Part shown: positions 1 to 8,827 of the stretch, piece after piece
How positions within the stretch are numbered: the first letter of the stretch is position 1
Layout of the letters: the number at the start of each line of letters is the position of its first letter
Assembly (NCBI RefSeq): GCF_901538355.1
Contig: NZ_LR593887.1
Coordinates: forward strand, 1 to 64,000
Length of the DNA: 64,000 nt
Source: Tuwongella immobilis
GTDB taxonomy: Bacteria > Planctomycetota > Planctomycetia > Gemmatales > Gemmataceae
Direction of reading: 5' to 3'
Notes under the pieces: model-generated
What the model was told of the DNA's origin: nothing
The model's input: only the letters and a program-made list of their open reading frames with translations
Database searches by the model: none
Program-made: the position numbers and the translations under genes

Positions 1-1
1 C

Positions 2-55
2 CATCGATTCTCGACAATCGTGGCCGATCCCGGCGAAGTGCTTGAGATTGGCTGA
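2..55 (+). CDS. Possible 3' tail of an upstream gene (partial)
   Basis: An open frame enters from the left edge and ends with TGA at 53-55. The last 17 codons read HRFSTIVADPGEVLEIG, which looks like ordinary protein, and the stop lies 42 bases before the dnaA start. Only this fragment is visible, so no function can be given and another frame cannot be excluded. Confidence 0.3.
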   Translation, partial: HRFSTIVADPGEVLEIG

Positions 56-97
56 TAGGGCGGCGTACATTGAAGGATGTTTGATCAGGGAGGATCG

Positions 98-1216
98 ATG
101 AGACCACCCGCTTCATCCCCATCGGCCGATGACACGCTGGCGCGTTTCGTCCGGCTGCCCGAAAATCGCAGTGCCTGGTTGGCCATCCAACGGGAAGTTC
201 GACGCATGGTGCGCGGTCGGCGATCCAGCCGATTGCTCTGTCTGCATGGCGGCCCTGGTACCGGCAAAACGCATCTCGCCAGCGGCATGCTCGAACGAGT
301 CATGCAGCAACTTCCCGGCGTGTCGGTTCGCCAACTTTCCGCCGCCGATTACGAACGACTTTCCGCCGAGGGTCGGCCCGGCTCCACCATCGGCACCTCG
401 CAGGCATCCTTCCGCATGGAAGAATCCGCTGGCGATTCCTCTGGCACCGTCGCGGGCGAATCGCCGGATCTGCTCGATGCTCAAATCGAACTCGAATCCT
501 TGCGAGACTGCGACCTGCTCGTCGTGGAAGATCTGCAACATTTAAGCGACCGTGCCAGTGCCTCGTTATCCAATCTGTTCGATCATCGCCAAAGTCGCGG
601 GCGGGGAGTGGTGCTGACCTGCTCGCCAGGGCCAGGGTTGCTGACGCATCTGTCTCGACGGCTGACCAGTCGCATGGCGGGCGGGTTGGTGGTGCATCTG
701 GAGCCGCTTTCGCCGCGCAGCCGTCGTCGCATGGTTCGCCAATGGATTGAATCACGCCGTCTGCATGTGACACCAGCGGTCATTCATTGGATTGCGGATC
801 ATGGGCAAGGTGGCGGAGCGCGGCCGCTCTTGGGGGCGGTGAATCAATTGGAACAGCTCGCCCGATTGCATCCCCCGCCATTGGATCTGCCGTTGGTCAC
901 TGGTCCGGCGTTGAATCTGCCATTGGAATCGGGCAGCGACTTGGAACGCATCGCCTTCCGAGTTGCCGAGCAGTATCGGTTGCCGTTGGCGCTGGTGCGC
1001 TCCCGAAGTCGGCATCAGCACGCCGTTCTCCCGCGGCAGGTGGCGATGTATTTGGCGCGGCAAATCACCAATCATTCGCTGGTTCAGATTGGCGGATATT
1101 TTGGCGGGCGAGATCATGCCACGGTCTTGCATGCGTGTCGTAAAATGGAGCAACGGCTCGAAACCGACGTTGGCTTTGTGGCGATGATCCGATCGTTACA
1201 ATCAGAATTATCGTAA
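98..1216 (+). CDS. dnaA: Short DnaA-type replication initiator
   Basis: Predicted DnaA: binds DnaA boxes at the origin and opens it in an ATP-dependent manner. The AAA+ domain shows Walker A GGPGTGKTHLA near residue 50 and a Walker B-like LLVVEDLQHL. The C-terminal DNA-binding helices carry the DnaA signature GGRDHATVLHACRKME. At 372 residues it is shorter than the usual 450 or so: the AAA+ domain begins almost at the N-terminus, so domain I (oligomerisation and helicase recruitment) and the linker are not visible. An insertion of about 40 residues rich in Ser, Gly and Glu lies between Walker A and Walker B. The start at 98 is chosen because AGGGAGG lies 4 bases upstream; an in-frame ATG at 77 would add 7 residues. 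The neighbours dnaN and the DciA gene support a role in replication. A paralogue of another full-length DnaA cannot be excluded. Confidence 0.88.
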   Translation: MRPPASSPSADDTLARFVRLPENRSAWLAIQREVRRMVRGRRSSRLLCLHGGPGTGKTHLASGMLERVMQQLPGVSVRQLSAADYERLSAEGRPGSTIGTSQASFRMEESAGDSSGTVAGESPDLLDAQIELESLRDCDLLVVEDLQHLSDRASASLSNLFDHRQSRGRGVVLTCSPGPGLLTHLSRRLTSRMAGGLVVHLEPLSPRSRRRMVRQWIESRRLHVTPAVIHWIADHGQGGGARPLLGAVNQLEQLARLHPPPLDLPLVTGPALNLPLESGSDLERIAFRVAEQYRLPLALVRSRSRHQHAVLPRQVAMYLARQITNHSLVQIGGYFGGRDHATVLHACRKMEQRLETDVGFVAMIRSLQSELS

Positions 1217-1548
1217 TGGTTTACCAAGTCCATGCCGATACTAACGCTGTGGAAAACTTGGCGCGCGATTGATGCGCCAGCGCCGCGCGTCGATGCGCAG
1301 TTGGCATTCGAAATCACTCGCGTTGACTGGCTCGAATTGGCGCACCGATGCGCATCAGTTGCGCGGCAGATGCGCACCAGGTTTTCCACATTAGCCCAAT
1401 TGCCGTAACTCCTTCTCCACGAATCATTTCGTGCAATCGAGTGCGGGTTACAAGCGCAATTGGGCTTCGCCTTACTGTCAACACGGTATTTTTAAATGAG
1501 AGAACTATCTCTCTTTATTCTCCGGGGCACAGCTCAAGGAAAGAACCC
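1217..1548. promoter_or_regulatory. oriC: Candidate chromosomal origin (oriC) between dnaA and dnaN
   Basis: This 332-base spacer holds two perfect 9-mers in inverted orientation, TGTGGAAAA at 1248-1256 and TTTTCCACA at 1382-1390. Each differs by one base from the classical DnaA box TTATCCACA. A weaker box-like TTCTCCACG is at 1413-1421. Between the two boxes the heptamer GATGCGC occurs four times in the same orientation (1271, 1292, 1347, 1369). An AT-richer stretch around 1485-1520 lies just before dnaN and could serve as an unwinding element or promoter. Location between dnaA and dnaN is common for bacterial origins. Replication activity is inferred, not seen. Confidence 0.6.
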
Positions 1549-2655
1549 ATGAAGCTCCAGTGTCAGCGAGATGGATTGTTGCTGGCTTGCCAGCTCGTGG
1601 GAGTGGCCGTTGCAGGACGCACCCCGTTGGCCATTCTGAGCAACATCAAAGCCATCGCCGATAATGATCGATTGATCCTCATGGCCACCGACCGCGAGAT
1701 CGGGATCCGCTATGTGCTGCAAGGCGTGCAGATCGACCTGGGAGGAGAAGCCATCTTCCCGTTCAACCGATTGGTGTCGATTCTCCGCGAAGCCAGCTCG
1801 GACAATATTCAGATCGAAGCCGACGCCAATCGCATGATGGTCACCGTTGGCAGCAGCGAATACGAAATGGCGACGGAGAACCCCGCCGAGTTCCCGGACA
1901 TTCCGACATTTGAAACGCCGCAATCGCATGAACTGACTGCGGGTGTGTTGCGTCAGATGATTCGGCAGACGGTTTTTGCCGCCGCCAAGGAATCGACCAA
2001 GTACGCCATGACCGGCGTGCTTTGGGAAGTAGACGAAGACAAGGCCCGACTGGTGGCCACGGATAGCAAGCGATTGGCACTCATCGAAGGGCCAGCCGTG
2101 GTGCATGGAACGGTGGAGAAATCCGGCCATACGCATCTGGTGCCCACCAAGGCCATGTCGCTGTTGGAAAAGAACCTCAACGATGCCGATGAGCGGGTGC
2201 AGGTTTGTCTGCGGCCCAACGAGGTGCTGTTCCAGACGGAAAAGGCTACGATTTATTCGCGGCTCGTCGAAGGACGGTTTCCGCCGTATAAAGACATCAT
2301 CCCCAAGAAGATGAACGCCAAAATTCCGCTCCCGGCTCAAGAGTTTCTGGCCGCCGTCAAACAAGCGGCGATCATGACCGAAGAAGAGAGCAAGCGTGTT
2401 CGCTTCGAATTCGAGCCGGGCAAGCTGAAGCTGTTTGCCCAAGGCAACGCCACTGGCCGCTCGAAAGTCGAACTCCCGCTGGAATTCGATGGCCCGGCAT
2501 TGGAAATCAACTTTGATCCATCGCTATTGGTCGAGATGCTCCGGGTGTTGGAACCCGAACAGGAGCAAATCGCCCTGGAGTTGGTGGACAGCACCCGCCC
2601 TGCGGTATTTCGCTGTGGCCCACACTATCTCTATTTGGTGATGCCGCTGTCATGA
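1549..2655 (+). CDS. dnaN: DNA polymerase III beta subunit (sliding clamp)
   Basis: Ring-shaped processivity clamp that tethers DNA polymerase III to DNA. The 368-residue length and the three repeated clamp folds match DnaN. Recognisable segments include an N-terminal LACQLVGVAVAGRTPLAIL, a middle VLWEVDEDKARLVATDSKRLA, and the C-terminal end HYLYLVMPLS with the usual M-P-L/M motif. The start at 1549 follows AAGGAAAG at a normal distance; an upstream in-frame extension from 1348 covers the origin spacer and is not credible. The next gene overlaps it by 4 bases, which suggests translational coupling. Confidence 0.97.
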   Translation: MKLQCQRDGLLLACQLVGVAVAGRTPLAILSNIKAIADNDRLILMATDREIGIRYVLQGVQIDLGGEAIFPFNRLVSILREASSDNIQIEADANRMMVTVGSSEYEMATENPAEFPDIPTFETPQSHELTAGVLRQMIRQTVFAAAKESTKYAMTGVLWEVDEDKARLVATDSKRLALIEGPAVVHGTVEKSGHTHLVPTKAMSLLEKNLNDADERVQVCLRPNEVLFQTEKATIYSRLVEGRFPPYKDIIPKKMNAKIPLPAQEFLAAVKQAAIMTEEESKRVRFEFEPGKLKLFAQGNATGRSKVELPLEFDGPALEINFDPSLLVEMLRVLEPEQEQIALELVDSTRPAVFRCGPHYLYLVMPLS

Positions 2656-3155
2656 ATCGACGTCGATCCAAAAGCTCGCCCGAACCCGCGCCGCAGTTGC
2701 CCGTGTTTCCGAATCCCTCGGCCCGACCAGCCGGGGGGACGGGGATTCCGGGTGGCACATCGGGCGGTGCTACGGGGCAACCCAATCGTCGGCCGAGCTT
2801 GCGGATCGATCCCCCGGCTTCCGACTCCAGATCCGGTCCCGAGAAATTCGGCGACATTCTGGGCAAACTATTCGCCGCTCGCGGTTGGGGGCGACAGCAG
2901 GAACGCAATCGCCTGGAACGCGCCTGGGCGGAATCGGTCGCCGAGGTCGCCGGCGCGGATGTCCCCATTCATACACGCGTGCTGGGGTTGAAACGCGGTT
3001 TGCTCGAGGTGGAAGTCGATAGCCCGGTGCGATTGCAAGAGCTGGCCCAATTCCACAAGCGGCGATTGTTGGAACAACTTCGCAGTCGAATGGGCGGAAC
3101 CACGATTTCCGACTTGCGTTTCCGCGTGGGAGTTTGGAAAACGAAAGGAGCGTAA
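2652..3155 (+). CDS. dciA: DciA/DUF721-family helicase-loading protein
   Basis: Residues 75-165 match the DUF721 family, whose founding member DciA recruits the replicative helicase DnaB in bacteria without DnaC/DnaI. Typical features are the AWAESVAEVAG stretch, the basic-hydrophobic KRGLLEVEVDSPVRLQELA, and a closing ISDLRFRVG. The first 75 residues are Pro/Gly/Ser-rich and probably disordered. The ATGA overlap with dnaN puts it in one operon with the clamp. Its presence next to a DnaA that lacks a visible domain I fits a DciA-dependent loading route, which is inference. Confidence 0.82.
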   Translation: MNRRRSKSSPEPAPQLPVFPNPSARPAGGTGIPGGTSGGATGQPNRRPSLRIDPPASDSRSGPEKFGDILGKLFAARGWGRQQERNRLERAWAESVAEVAGADVPIHTRVLGLKRGLLEVEVDSPVRLQELAQFHKRRLLEQLRSRMGGTTISDLRFRVGVWKTKGA

Positions 3156-3182
3156 TTCCGCTTCCTTCCGTGCCGAGCGTTC

Positions 3183-4340
3183 ATGATGCCGCCGTTGAAT
3201 CAACTTCTCGCCGATCTCGTCTCCATTCCCAGTGTTAACCCCATGGGCCGTCCTGCGGATGGTCCTCTTTTTTTTGAAAATCGCGTTACCGATTATCTGG
3301 AACAATTCTTCCGCAATCTTGGCGTGCCCTACGAACGCCAACCCGTGGCCCCCTTGCGCGACAATATCGTCGCCCGATTCGATTCTCCGGGGGCGACTCG
3401 CACCTTGCTTTGGGAAGTCCACCAAGACACGGTCCCCGTGGATGCGATGGTCATTGACCCCTTCGCCGCCGAAATTCGGGATGGGCGGCTGTACGGTCGT
3501 GGTGCCTGCGATGTCAAAGGTAGCATGGCGGCGATGCTGACGGCGTTCGCACGCTTGGTGCGGGAAAAACCTGCCGGGGCGTGCAACGTCATTCTGGCCT
3601 GCACCGTGGATGAGGAGCACACCTTTCTGGGGGTGCAAGAGCTGATGCGCCGCGGGGTGCAGGCCGAGGCCGCGATTGTCGCCGAACCCACGGGGTTGAA
3701 CATCGTCGATGCGCACAAGGGCGTTACCCGTTGGAAACTGACCACGCCGGGACGAGCCTGCCACAGTAGCCGTCCGGATTTGGGTGTGAACGCCATCTAT
3801 CGCATGGGGTTGGTGTTGGAAGCCACCGCACGCTATGCCCAGCAGCTTTCGGCATCTCGAAGCGAACCGCGTCTGGGTGTCCCGACCATCTCCGTGGGCC
3901 GAATCGAAGGCGGAGTCAGCGTCAATACGGTGCCGGATGTGTGCACCATTGAAGTGGATCGGCGATTGTTGCCGGGCGAAAGCGGAGCCGCCGCTCACGA
4001 AGACCACCTCGCCTTTCTGCGATCCCAGCCCGGAATCGACTTTGAATTGCTGTCGAAACCGTGGATGGCATGTCCGGCGTTATCCAACGAATTGTCTGCG
4101 AAAATCACTGCGCAACTCGGCCAAGCGATCGATGCCGTGGTGGGATCGCACTCGGTTTTTGCCGTTCCATTTGGGACCGATGCCTCGACGATTGCCGAGT
4201 ATGGCATTCCCGCTGTGGTGTTCGGACCGGGTAGTATTGACCAGGCCCACACCAATGATGAGTGGATTGAGCTGTCGCAGGTGGAAAAAGCGGTGGAAAT
4301 CTTGCTAGAAGTGGTGCAAGGACGCAGTTCTGTTGCATAA
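3183..4340 (+). CDS. M20-family metallodeacylase (ArgE/DapE-like)
   Basis: Zinc-dependent amidohydrolase of the acetylornithine deacetylase / succinyl-diaminopimelate desuccinylase family, 385 residues, cytoplasmic. The metal and catalytic landmarks are in order: HQDTVPVD (His80), GRGACDVKG with the bridging Asp, DEEHTFLG with the catalytic Glu pair, AEPTGLN, and a late FGPGSIDQAHTNDEWI with the last His ligand. The dimerisation lid domain lies in between (about 185-300). The closest match by eye is ArgE, removing acetyl from N-acetylornithine, but substrate cannot be fixed by motifs alone. The start may be the ATG at 3183 or the one immediately after it. It is 27 bases downstream of the DciA gene. 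Confidence 0.85.
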   Translation: MMPPLNQLLADLVSIPSVNPMGRPADGPLFFENRVTDYLEQFFRNLGVPYERQPVAPLRDNIVARFDSPGATRTLLWEVHQDTVPVDAMVIDPFAAEIRDGRLYGRGACDVKGSMAAMLTAFARLVREKPAGACNVILACTVDEEHTFLGVQELMRRGVQAEAAIVAEPTGLNIVDAHKGVTRWKLTTPGRACHSSRPDLGVNAIYRMGLVLEATARYAQQLSASRSEPRLGVPTISVGRIEGGVSVNTVPDVCTIEVDRRLLPGESGAAAHEDHLAFLRSQPGIDFELLSKPWMACPALSNELSAKITAQLGQAIDAVVGSHSVFAVPFGTDASTIAEYGIPAVVFGPGSIDQAHTNDEWIELSQVEKAVEILLEVVQGRSSVA

Positions 4341-4473
4341 GTGGGAGTGACAAGTTCGGAATTGTGAATTAGATTGTGCAACAGGGAAAAATCGAGGGAT
4401 TCTCGCGCATCCTTCGGGCCATCCAAATCCAACGAATCGAGTCGACCACTCGGTCAATCAGGGGATCACGTTC

Positions 4474-5148
4474 ATGATTCGAGTTGGCTTATCGGAAACG
4501 AAAAACTTTGCGGAAGGGTACGACGCCATTTTCGGCAAGTCGGCCTCGAATGCAAGCGGCGATGCCGCGACATCGGATAAGAAATCGGGCGGCAAGAAAG
4601 GCGGCAAGAAAGCCAAAGCTGCCAAGGCCGCCAAGAAAGCTGCGAAGGCTGCAAAAGCCGCCGCCGCTGCAGCTCCGGCAGCCGAATCGGCCACGGAACC
4701 CGCGAAGAAGCCGAAAGTGAAGAAGTCCGCTGCGCCGGAAGCCCCTGCCCCGGTCGCCGAAAAGCCTAAGAAGAAGAAAGCCGCCGCTGCGGAAGCTCCT
4801 GCGGCCCCGGCCCCTGCCCCGGCTGCTGCCGAAACTGCCCCCGCCAAGAAGAAGAAGAAAGCCGCAGTCGAAGCCGCTCCAGTGGTTGAAGCGACGACCC
4901 CCGCCGCCGAAGCCAAGCCTGCGAAGAAGAAGAAAGCGGCCGCCGTGGAACCGGTTGCCGAACCCGTGGCGGAAGTGAAGCCCGCCAAGAAGAAGAAGGC
5001 CGCCGTGGAAGCCCCCGCCGCTCCCGCTGCCCCGACTGTGACGGAAGCCCCAGCCCCGGCCAAGAAGAAGAAAGCCGCCGCTGCCGCACCGGAACCTGAA
5101 GCCGCTCCCGCAAAGAAAAAGAAAAAATCCGATAGCAAGAAGAAGTAA
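4474..5148 (+). CDS. Lys/Ala/Pro-rich histone H1-like protein
   Basis: A short N-terminal segment, MIRVGLSETKNFAEGYDAIF, is followed by about 190 residues made almost only of Lys, Ala, Pro, Glu and Val. The repeat unit is close to PAKKKKAAxxxAPA and occurs at least eight times with 4-5 consecutive Lys. This resembles bacterial H1-like nucleoid proteins with eukaryotic H1-type tails. The likely role is DNA binding or compaction, but RNA or polyanion binding is equally possible. AGGGGATC precedes the ATG. The repeats make the DNA (4700-5130) internally repetitive and prone to length variation. Confidence 0.7.
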   Translation: MIRVGLSETKNFAEGYDAIFGKSASNASGDAATSDKKSGGKKGGKKAKAAKAAKKAAKAAKAAAAAAPAAESATEPAKKPKVKKSAAPEAPAPVAEKPKKKKAAAAEAPAAPAPAPAAAETAPAKKKKKAAVEAAPVVEATTPAAEAKPAKKKKAAAVEPVAEPVAEVKPAKKKKAAVEAPAAPAAPTVTEAPAPAKKKKAAAAAPEPEAAPAKKKKKSDSKKK

Positions 5149-5408
5149 ATCGCTGCTCCCGGTGAGTCTCCCCAATCCCGGCGGTGGAGAATCGGTGCCC
5201 CGATCCCCGCGAACGCCCACTAGCATTCCGTCTGCGGTGGGCGTAATGGACGGCGTTGGTGATCTCCCGGGTGGTGTTCTCTGGAACAAACCGCAGAGGT
5301 GGTGTCTTTTTCCCAGGTTTTCCAGTTTCTCCAGTCGGGATGAACTGGCGAAGCTCGGCTTTTTCGCGCATGCTACCAGAAGAGGTTGCTTCTTCTGAGG
5401 ATTTGCCC

Positions 5409-6410
5409 ATGCGTTCGCGTCGCTTCGCATTTACGCTGATTGAATTGCTGGTGGTCATTGCCATTATTGCAATTCTCATCGGATTGCTGTTGCCCGCTGT
5501 GCAGAAAGTGCGGGCGGCGGCGGCTCGGCTCCAATGTCAGAATCATCTCAAGCAACTGGCGTTGGCCAATCATGGCTATCACGATGCGCAGGAGACTTTC
5601 CCGCCTGGATTGACCATGCCGGGTGCGGTGCCCAATCCGCGCTATACCTCGCTGATGGTCGAATTGCTTCCGTACATCGAACAAGCGACGCTCTATCAAC
5701 GATGGGATTTTCTCTTTCCCGGCAATAATCTGCTGCTGCCCAATGGCCCGGGAACGGTGAAGCTCAGCGTGCTGGTTTGCCCCGCGGAAATCGTGGCGCA
5801 AAATCCGGTGCCCGCGGCGTCGGGACAGGCCGCCGGGGTGACGACCTACGCGGGCAATGGTGGGATTCGGCCGCTGCCGTTGAGCCAGGCGACCGTCGAT
5901 GGAATCTTCCATACCACGGGAGCGATGTCGCGACCGCGAGCCAATCAGACGCCGACGCGCATGCTGGCCATTACCGATGGCACGTCGAATACCCTGCTCT
6001 TGGGCGAACGGCGCATCGGCGATCCCGCGCTGGATTCGTATCTGACCGCTCCCGTCTCCCCGGCTCCGAATCCGCCGATGGAGCCATTCTTCGCCAGCAT
6101 GATCTACGCGCCATTTGGTCCCTGGGCGGCGGGCACCGTCACCTTGGGGGCGTTGATGCCGATCAATTATTTTCATGGCCAAGCGTATGTGCCGCCGACA
6201 CCCCCCGCGTTACCCACGCCGGTGGATGGCAACGCGCTCACGCAAAGCATCGAGAATCGCTTCGGGGCGTATGGCAGCAACCACACCGGGGGCGTGAATG
6301 TGGCGATGGCCGATGGATCGGTGCGGTTCCTGCGCGATACCATTCGCCCGGTGACGTTGGCAGCGCTGGCCACCCGATCCGGCGGGGAAACCGTCAGCGT
6401 GGATGATTAA
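5409..6410 (+). CDS. DUF1559 type IV pilin-like (pseudopilin) protein
   Basis: The N-terminus has a prepilin peptidase site and a hydrophobic helix: [20 protein letters not shown], with cleavage expected before the Phe and the conserved Glu at +5. This is followed by the planctomycete DUF1559 (SBP_bac_10) domain. The H-x9-DG signature near the C-terminus is visible as [19 protein letters not shown]. The family is greatly expanded in planctomycetes and its function is unknown; secretion or surface display is inferred. The start at 5409 follows GAGG; a longer frame from 5256 would bury the leader and is rejected. It is convergent with the next gene and overlaps it by 4 bases. Confidence 0.93.
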   Translation: MRSRRFAFTLIELLVVIAIIAILIGLLLPAVQKVRAAAARLQCQNHLKQLALANHGYHDAQETFPPGLTMPGAVPNPRYTSLMVELLPYIEQATLYQRWDFLFPGNNLLLPNGPGTVKLSVLVCPAEIVAQNPVPAASGQAAGVTTYAGNGGIRPLPLSQATVDGIFHTTGAMSRPRANQTPTRMLAITDGTSNTLLLGERRIGDPALDSYLTAPVSPAPNPPMEPFFASMIYAPFGPWAAGTVTLGALMPINYFHGQAYVPPTPPALPTPVDGNALTQSIENRFGAYGSNHTGGVNVAMADGSVRFLRDTIRPVTLAALATRSGGETVSVDD

Positions 6411-7297
6411 GCGAAGTTGATTTTCGGGAATCGCTCGGAATCGAGCGGCTCAAAGCATTGCTCCCGAAGCAGAATAATCGTGCGGCTGTCGGTGTTCAGG
6501 ATGCGGGTGCCGTTGGCCAAGTCGCCGAATGGGTTGCGCCAGTGATCGTGCCCGCAGACGATCCAAGTAGGGGACGAAGTTTCGCACACCCGTTGCACCA
6601 TGGGATGACCGGGCTGCGTGGCGGTGCGTGGCCCTTGATGCAGAATCAGCATCGTCGGTTGGCGGCGGAGCATGCGACTGATGCGGTCGAGTTGATCCAT
6701 CTCCCGACGGCGATTGGGTTTGCGCGGTGGACCGATGATGCCACCCACCCCGGCAAAATGGATGCCGTCCAGATGCACCGATTCGCAATCCAGCAGGTGG
6801 ATGCCGGATTCGCGGCGGAAGGCGAGTTCTTCGCCCAGCGTGCCGAAGTTGTCGTGATTGCCAGCCACGCCGACAACCCAGCGGGTGACGGCTCGAAATG
6901 CCCGCCACACGTCCCGCACATCCCCGAAACCACCTCGTTTCGCCAGATTCTCAATGGCAAAGAGATCGCCGGCCAGCACAATCCCCATGCGTTCGGCGGG
7001 AGGCAGAACGCCAGTTGCAGACAATTGCCCCAGCGTATCGGCCACCAGAAACCCCAGTAGGCGGTCATCGCGCTCGGCGGCGGGGACGGGAGTCCGAGTG
7101 GTGCCCGGTTTGAACAGCCGACCGCGTGCCTGCAAATCGCTGGTCAGCACCAGCGCATCCAGGCTGTCGGGAAGCCCCTGGGTGGGATAGGCGAACAGAT
7201 CGAGTTGATCGGTCGTGATTTGCCCTTCGGAATGGACATTCTGATGCGACACCGTGGCCAACACACGGGCAGTCGTCGCATCCCAGACGATCCTCAT
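6407..7297 (-). CDS. Calcineurin-like metallophosphoesterase
   Basis: 296 residues with the metallophosphoesterase ligand blocks in order: [13 protein letters not shown] (a variant of D-x-H), [20 protein letters not shown] (the GNHD motif), LILHQGP and VCGHDHW. These bind a dinuclear metal centre and hydrolyse phosphoesters. The first block has Asp-Leu-Gln where most members have Asp-x-His, so metal site 1 may be altered. Substrate is unknown. The gene ends inside the last codons of the pseudopilin gene on the other strand, leaving no room for separate terminators. Confidence 0.82.
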   Translation of the reverse strand: MRIVWDATTARVLATVSHQNVHSEGQITTDQLDLFAYPTQGLPDSLDALVLTSDLQARGRLFKPGTTRTPVPAAERDDRLLGFLVADTLGQLSATGVLPPAERMGIVLAGDLFAIENLAKRGGFGDVRDVWRAFRAVTRWVVGVAGNHDNFGTLGEELAFRRESGIHLLDCESVHLDGIHFAGVGGIIGPPRKPNRRREMDQLDRISRMLRRQPTMLILHQGPRTATQPGHPMVQRVCETSSPTWIVCGHDHWRNPFGDLANGTRILNTDSRTIILLREQCFEPLDSERFPKINFA

Positions 7298-7440
7298 GGT
7301 GGTTCCTCCGGTGGTGATCGCATCTCAAATTCCTCGGAATACGATACGAATCAGAACAACGTGATTCATCCCCAATTGCTCAGAAATGTGCCCCTGAGTT
7401 GGGGGGAGTCGGGTACGGTCACGGCGATCGCGCGGATCAT

Positions 7441-8754
7441 TCAGGACATCAGCAATTGTTGGGGGAATCGATGGGCCAATCGTTTGCGGCACTCCACCGA
7501 GAGCATTTGCAGCGGCAGGCGCAACCGACGCAACGCCGGGTAATGGTGGCGTGGTGATCGACTGAGTTGATCCGCGAGATCCGCTGCCTGATCCGAGCGC
7601 CAGCGTTCAAACCCCAGTGCCAGCGATTCGAGATGCGGAAACTCTCCCAATCGGTGCAAATGCGGCTCGGTATCTTCGGGCACGACGCCGATTTCCAGAT
7701 GCCATAAATTCGGGAGTTGGTGCAATTGTCGCAGCAATCGCGGGAGCCAAGCTCCGCTTACCTGCGTGAGTGTGAGACATTCCAAATCTCGAAGCGATCC
7801 CAGTACCGACAGCCATTCTTCGTCCAAGGTGTTGGCTTGGGTGAGATGCAACCGGCGGAGTTTGTCCCAACGGCGGAGCGCCACGAGCACACCGGGCGAC
7901 AATCGACCGGCCAGTCGGAGTTCCCGGAGTGACAACCGCGAGGCCCATTCGATGAGCACAGCCGACGGTAACTGATTGGCGTGATCCAACTGCAGCGATT
8001 GTAAGCTGGCAGGCGGCTCGAATGCGCACCAGGCCGCGGCGGTGAGTCGCTTGGCGTTGCGGATGCGGAGCGATTCCAATTCGGGGAACGATTCTAGCCA
8101 GCGGAGTTCGTTGTCTTCCAGGAACGAATTCCAGGTGAGCGAGCGCACGGCGGTCATGGCTGCAAAGCGTTGCCAAGGAATGGGTTGCGTTCGGTGGCGG
8201 CGATTTCCAGAAAACCACAACTCCCGAACGCGATGCGTCACGGAATCCGGGCAGCGAATCGGCGAGCTGCCTTGCGAGAACGGCACGGTGAGTGATAACC
8301 ACCAATTGCTATCGGAGAGTCGTGGGGCGACATCCTCGGCGGCCAATTCGCATTCAAAGCGTTGATTGTCGGTGAATCGCCAGAGCACGGGCCAGGCTTG
8401 GTCCATCGCTTGATGCGTGGAGGGATAGTAAGTCAACGGAGCGGAGTACCAGCCGTGATCCCACAGCATGTCGAATCCCATTGGGGAGGTCTGCGGAGTT
8501 CGCGGGGCGGGAATCAGCCAATGATGCGGCGCGAAATGATCGCAAAACCACGATTGCCATTGGTCGGCTTGGCTGGGACGATCGGAGGAGCGCTGTCGGG
8601 AATAATGCAGCAGATCGCCGCGAGGGTCGCCTTGCTCGATGAGCCAATCCGCGGTGCCCAGCCAGACGGCATCATCGAATCGAGGAGCGTTCGCGCATGC
8701 CGACATGAGATTGGGGAATGTCCGTTCCACGGGCGGCTCCTCAGAAAGGATCAT
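7441..8754 (-). CDS. TIGR02996-type leucine-rich-repeat protein
   Basis: Residues 10-50 match the planctomycete/myxobacterial TIGR02996 domain, with the hallmark WLGTADWLIEQGDPRGDLLHY. The rest contains irregular leucine-rich repeats (for example LRRLHLTQANTLDEEWLSVL and LECLTLTQVS). About 437 residues, no signal peptide seen. Such proteins are common in planctomycetes and of unknown function, presumably protein binding. The start at 8754 is chosen because the in-frame extension to 8919 would run 92 bases into the upstream peptidase gene and is low-quality sequence. Confidence 0.75.
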   Translation of the reverse strand: MILSEEPPVERTFPNLMSACANAPRFDDAVWLGTADWLIEQGDPRGDLLHYSRQRSSDRPSQADQWQSWFCDHFAPHHWLIPAPRTPQTSPMGFDMLWDHGWYSAPLTYYPSTHQAMDQAWPVLWRFTDNQRFECELAAEDVAPRLSDSNWWLSLTVPFSQGSSPIRCPDSVTHRVRELWFSGNRRHRTQPIPWQRFAAMTAVRSLTWNSFLEDNELRWLESFPELESLRIRNAKRLTAAAWCAFEPPASLQSLQLDHANQLPSAVLIEWASRLSLRELRLAGRLSPGVLVALRRWDKLRRLHLTQANTLDEEWLSVLGSLRDLECLTLTQVSGAWLPRLLRQLHQLPNLWHLEIGVVPEDTEPHLHRLGEFPHLESLALGFERWRSDQAADLADQLSRSPRHHYPALRRLRLPLQMLSVECRKRLAHRFPQQLLMS

Positions 8755-8827
8755 CGCGGTGCCATCCCCACAGAGACAGCACCGCGATGCGAGGTTCGCC
8801 CGAATCAACGGGATGATCGTGCGGAGA

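Noticed and set aside
4489-5479. Long Gly/Phe/Ala-rich frames on the minus strand opposite the H1-like gene
   Set aside because: They arise from the reverse complement of AAG and GCC codons in the Lys/Ala repeats and have no independent start signal.
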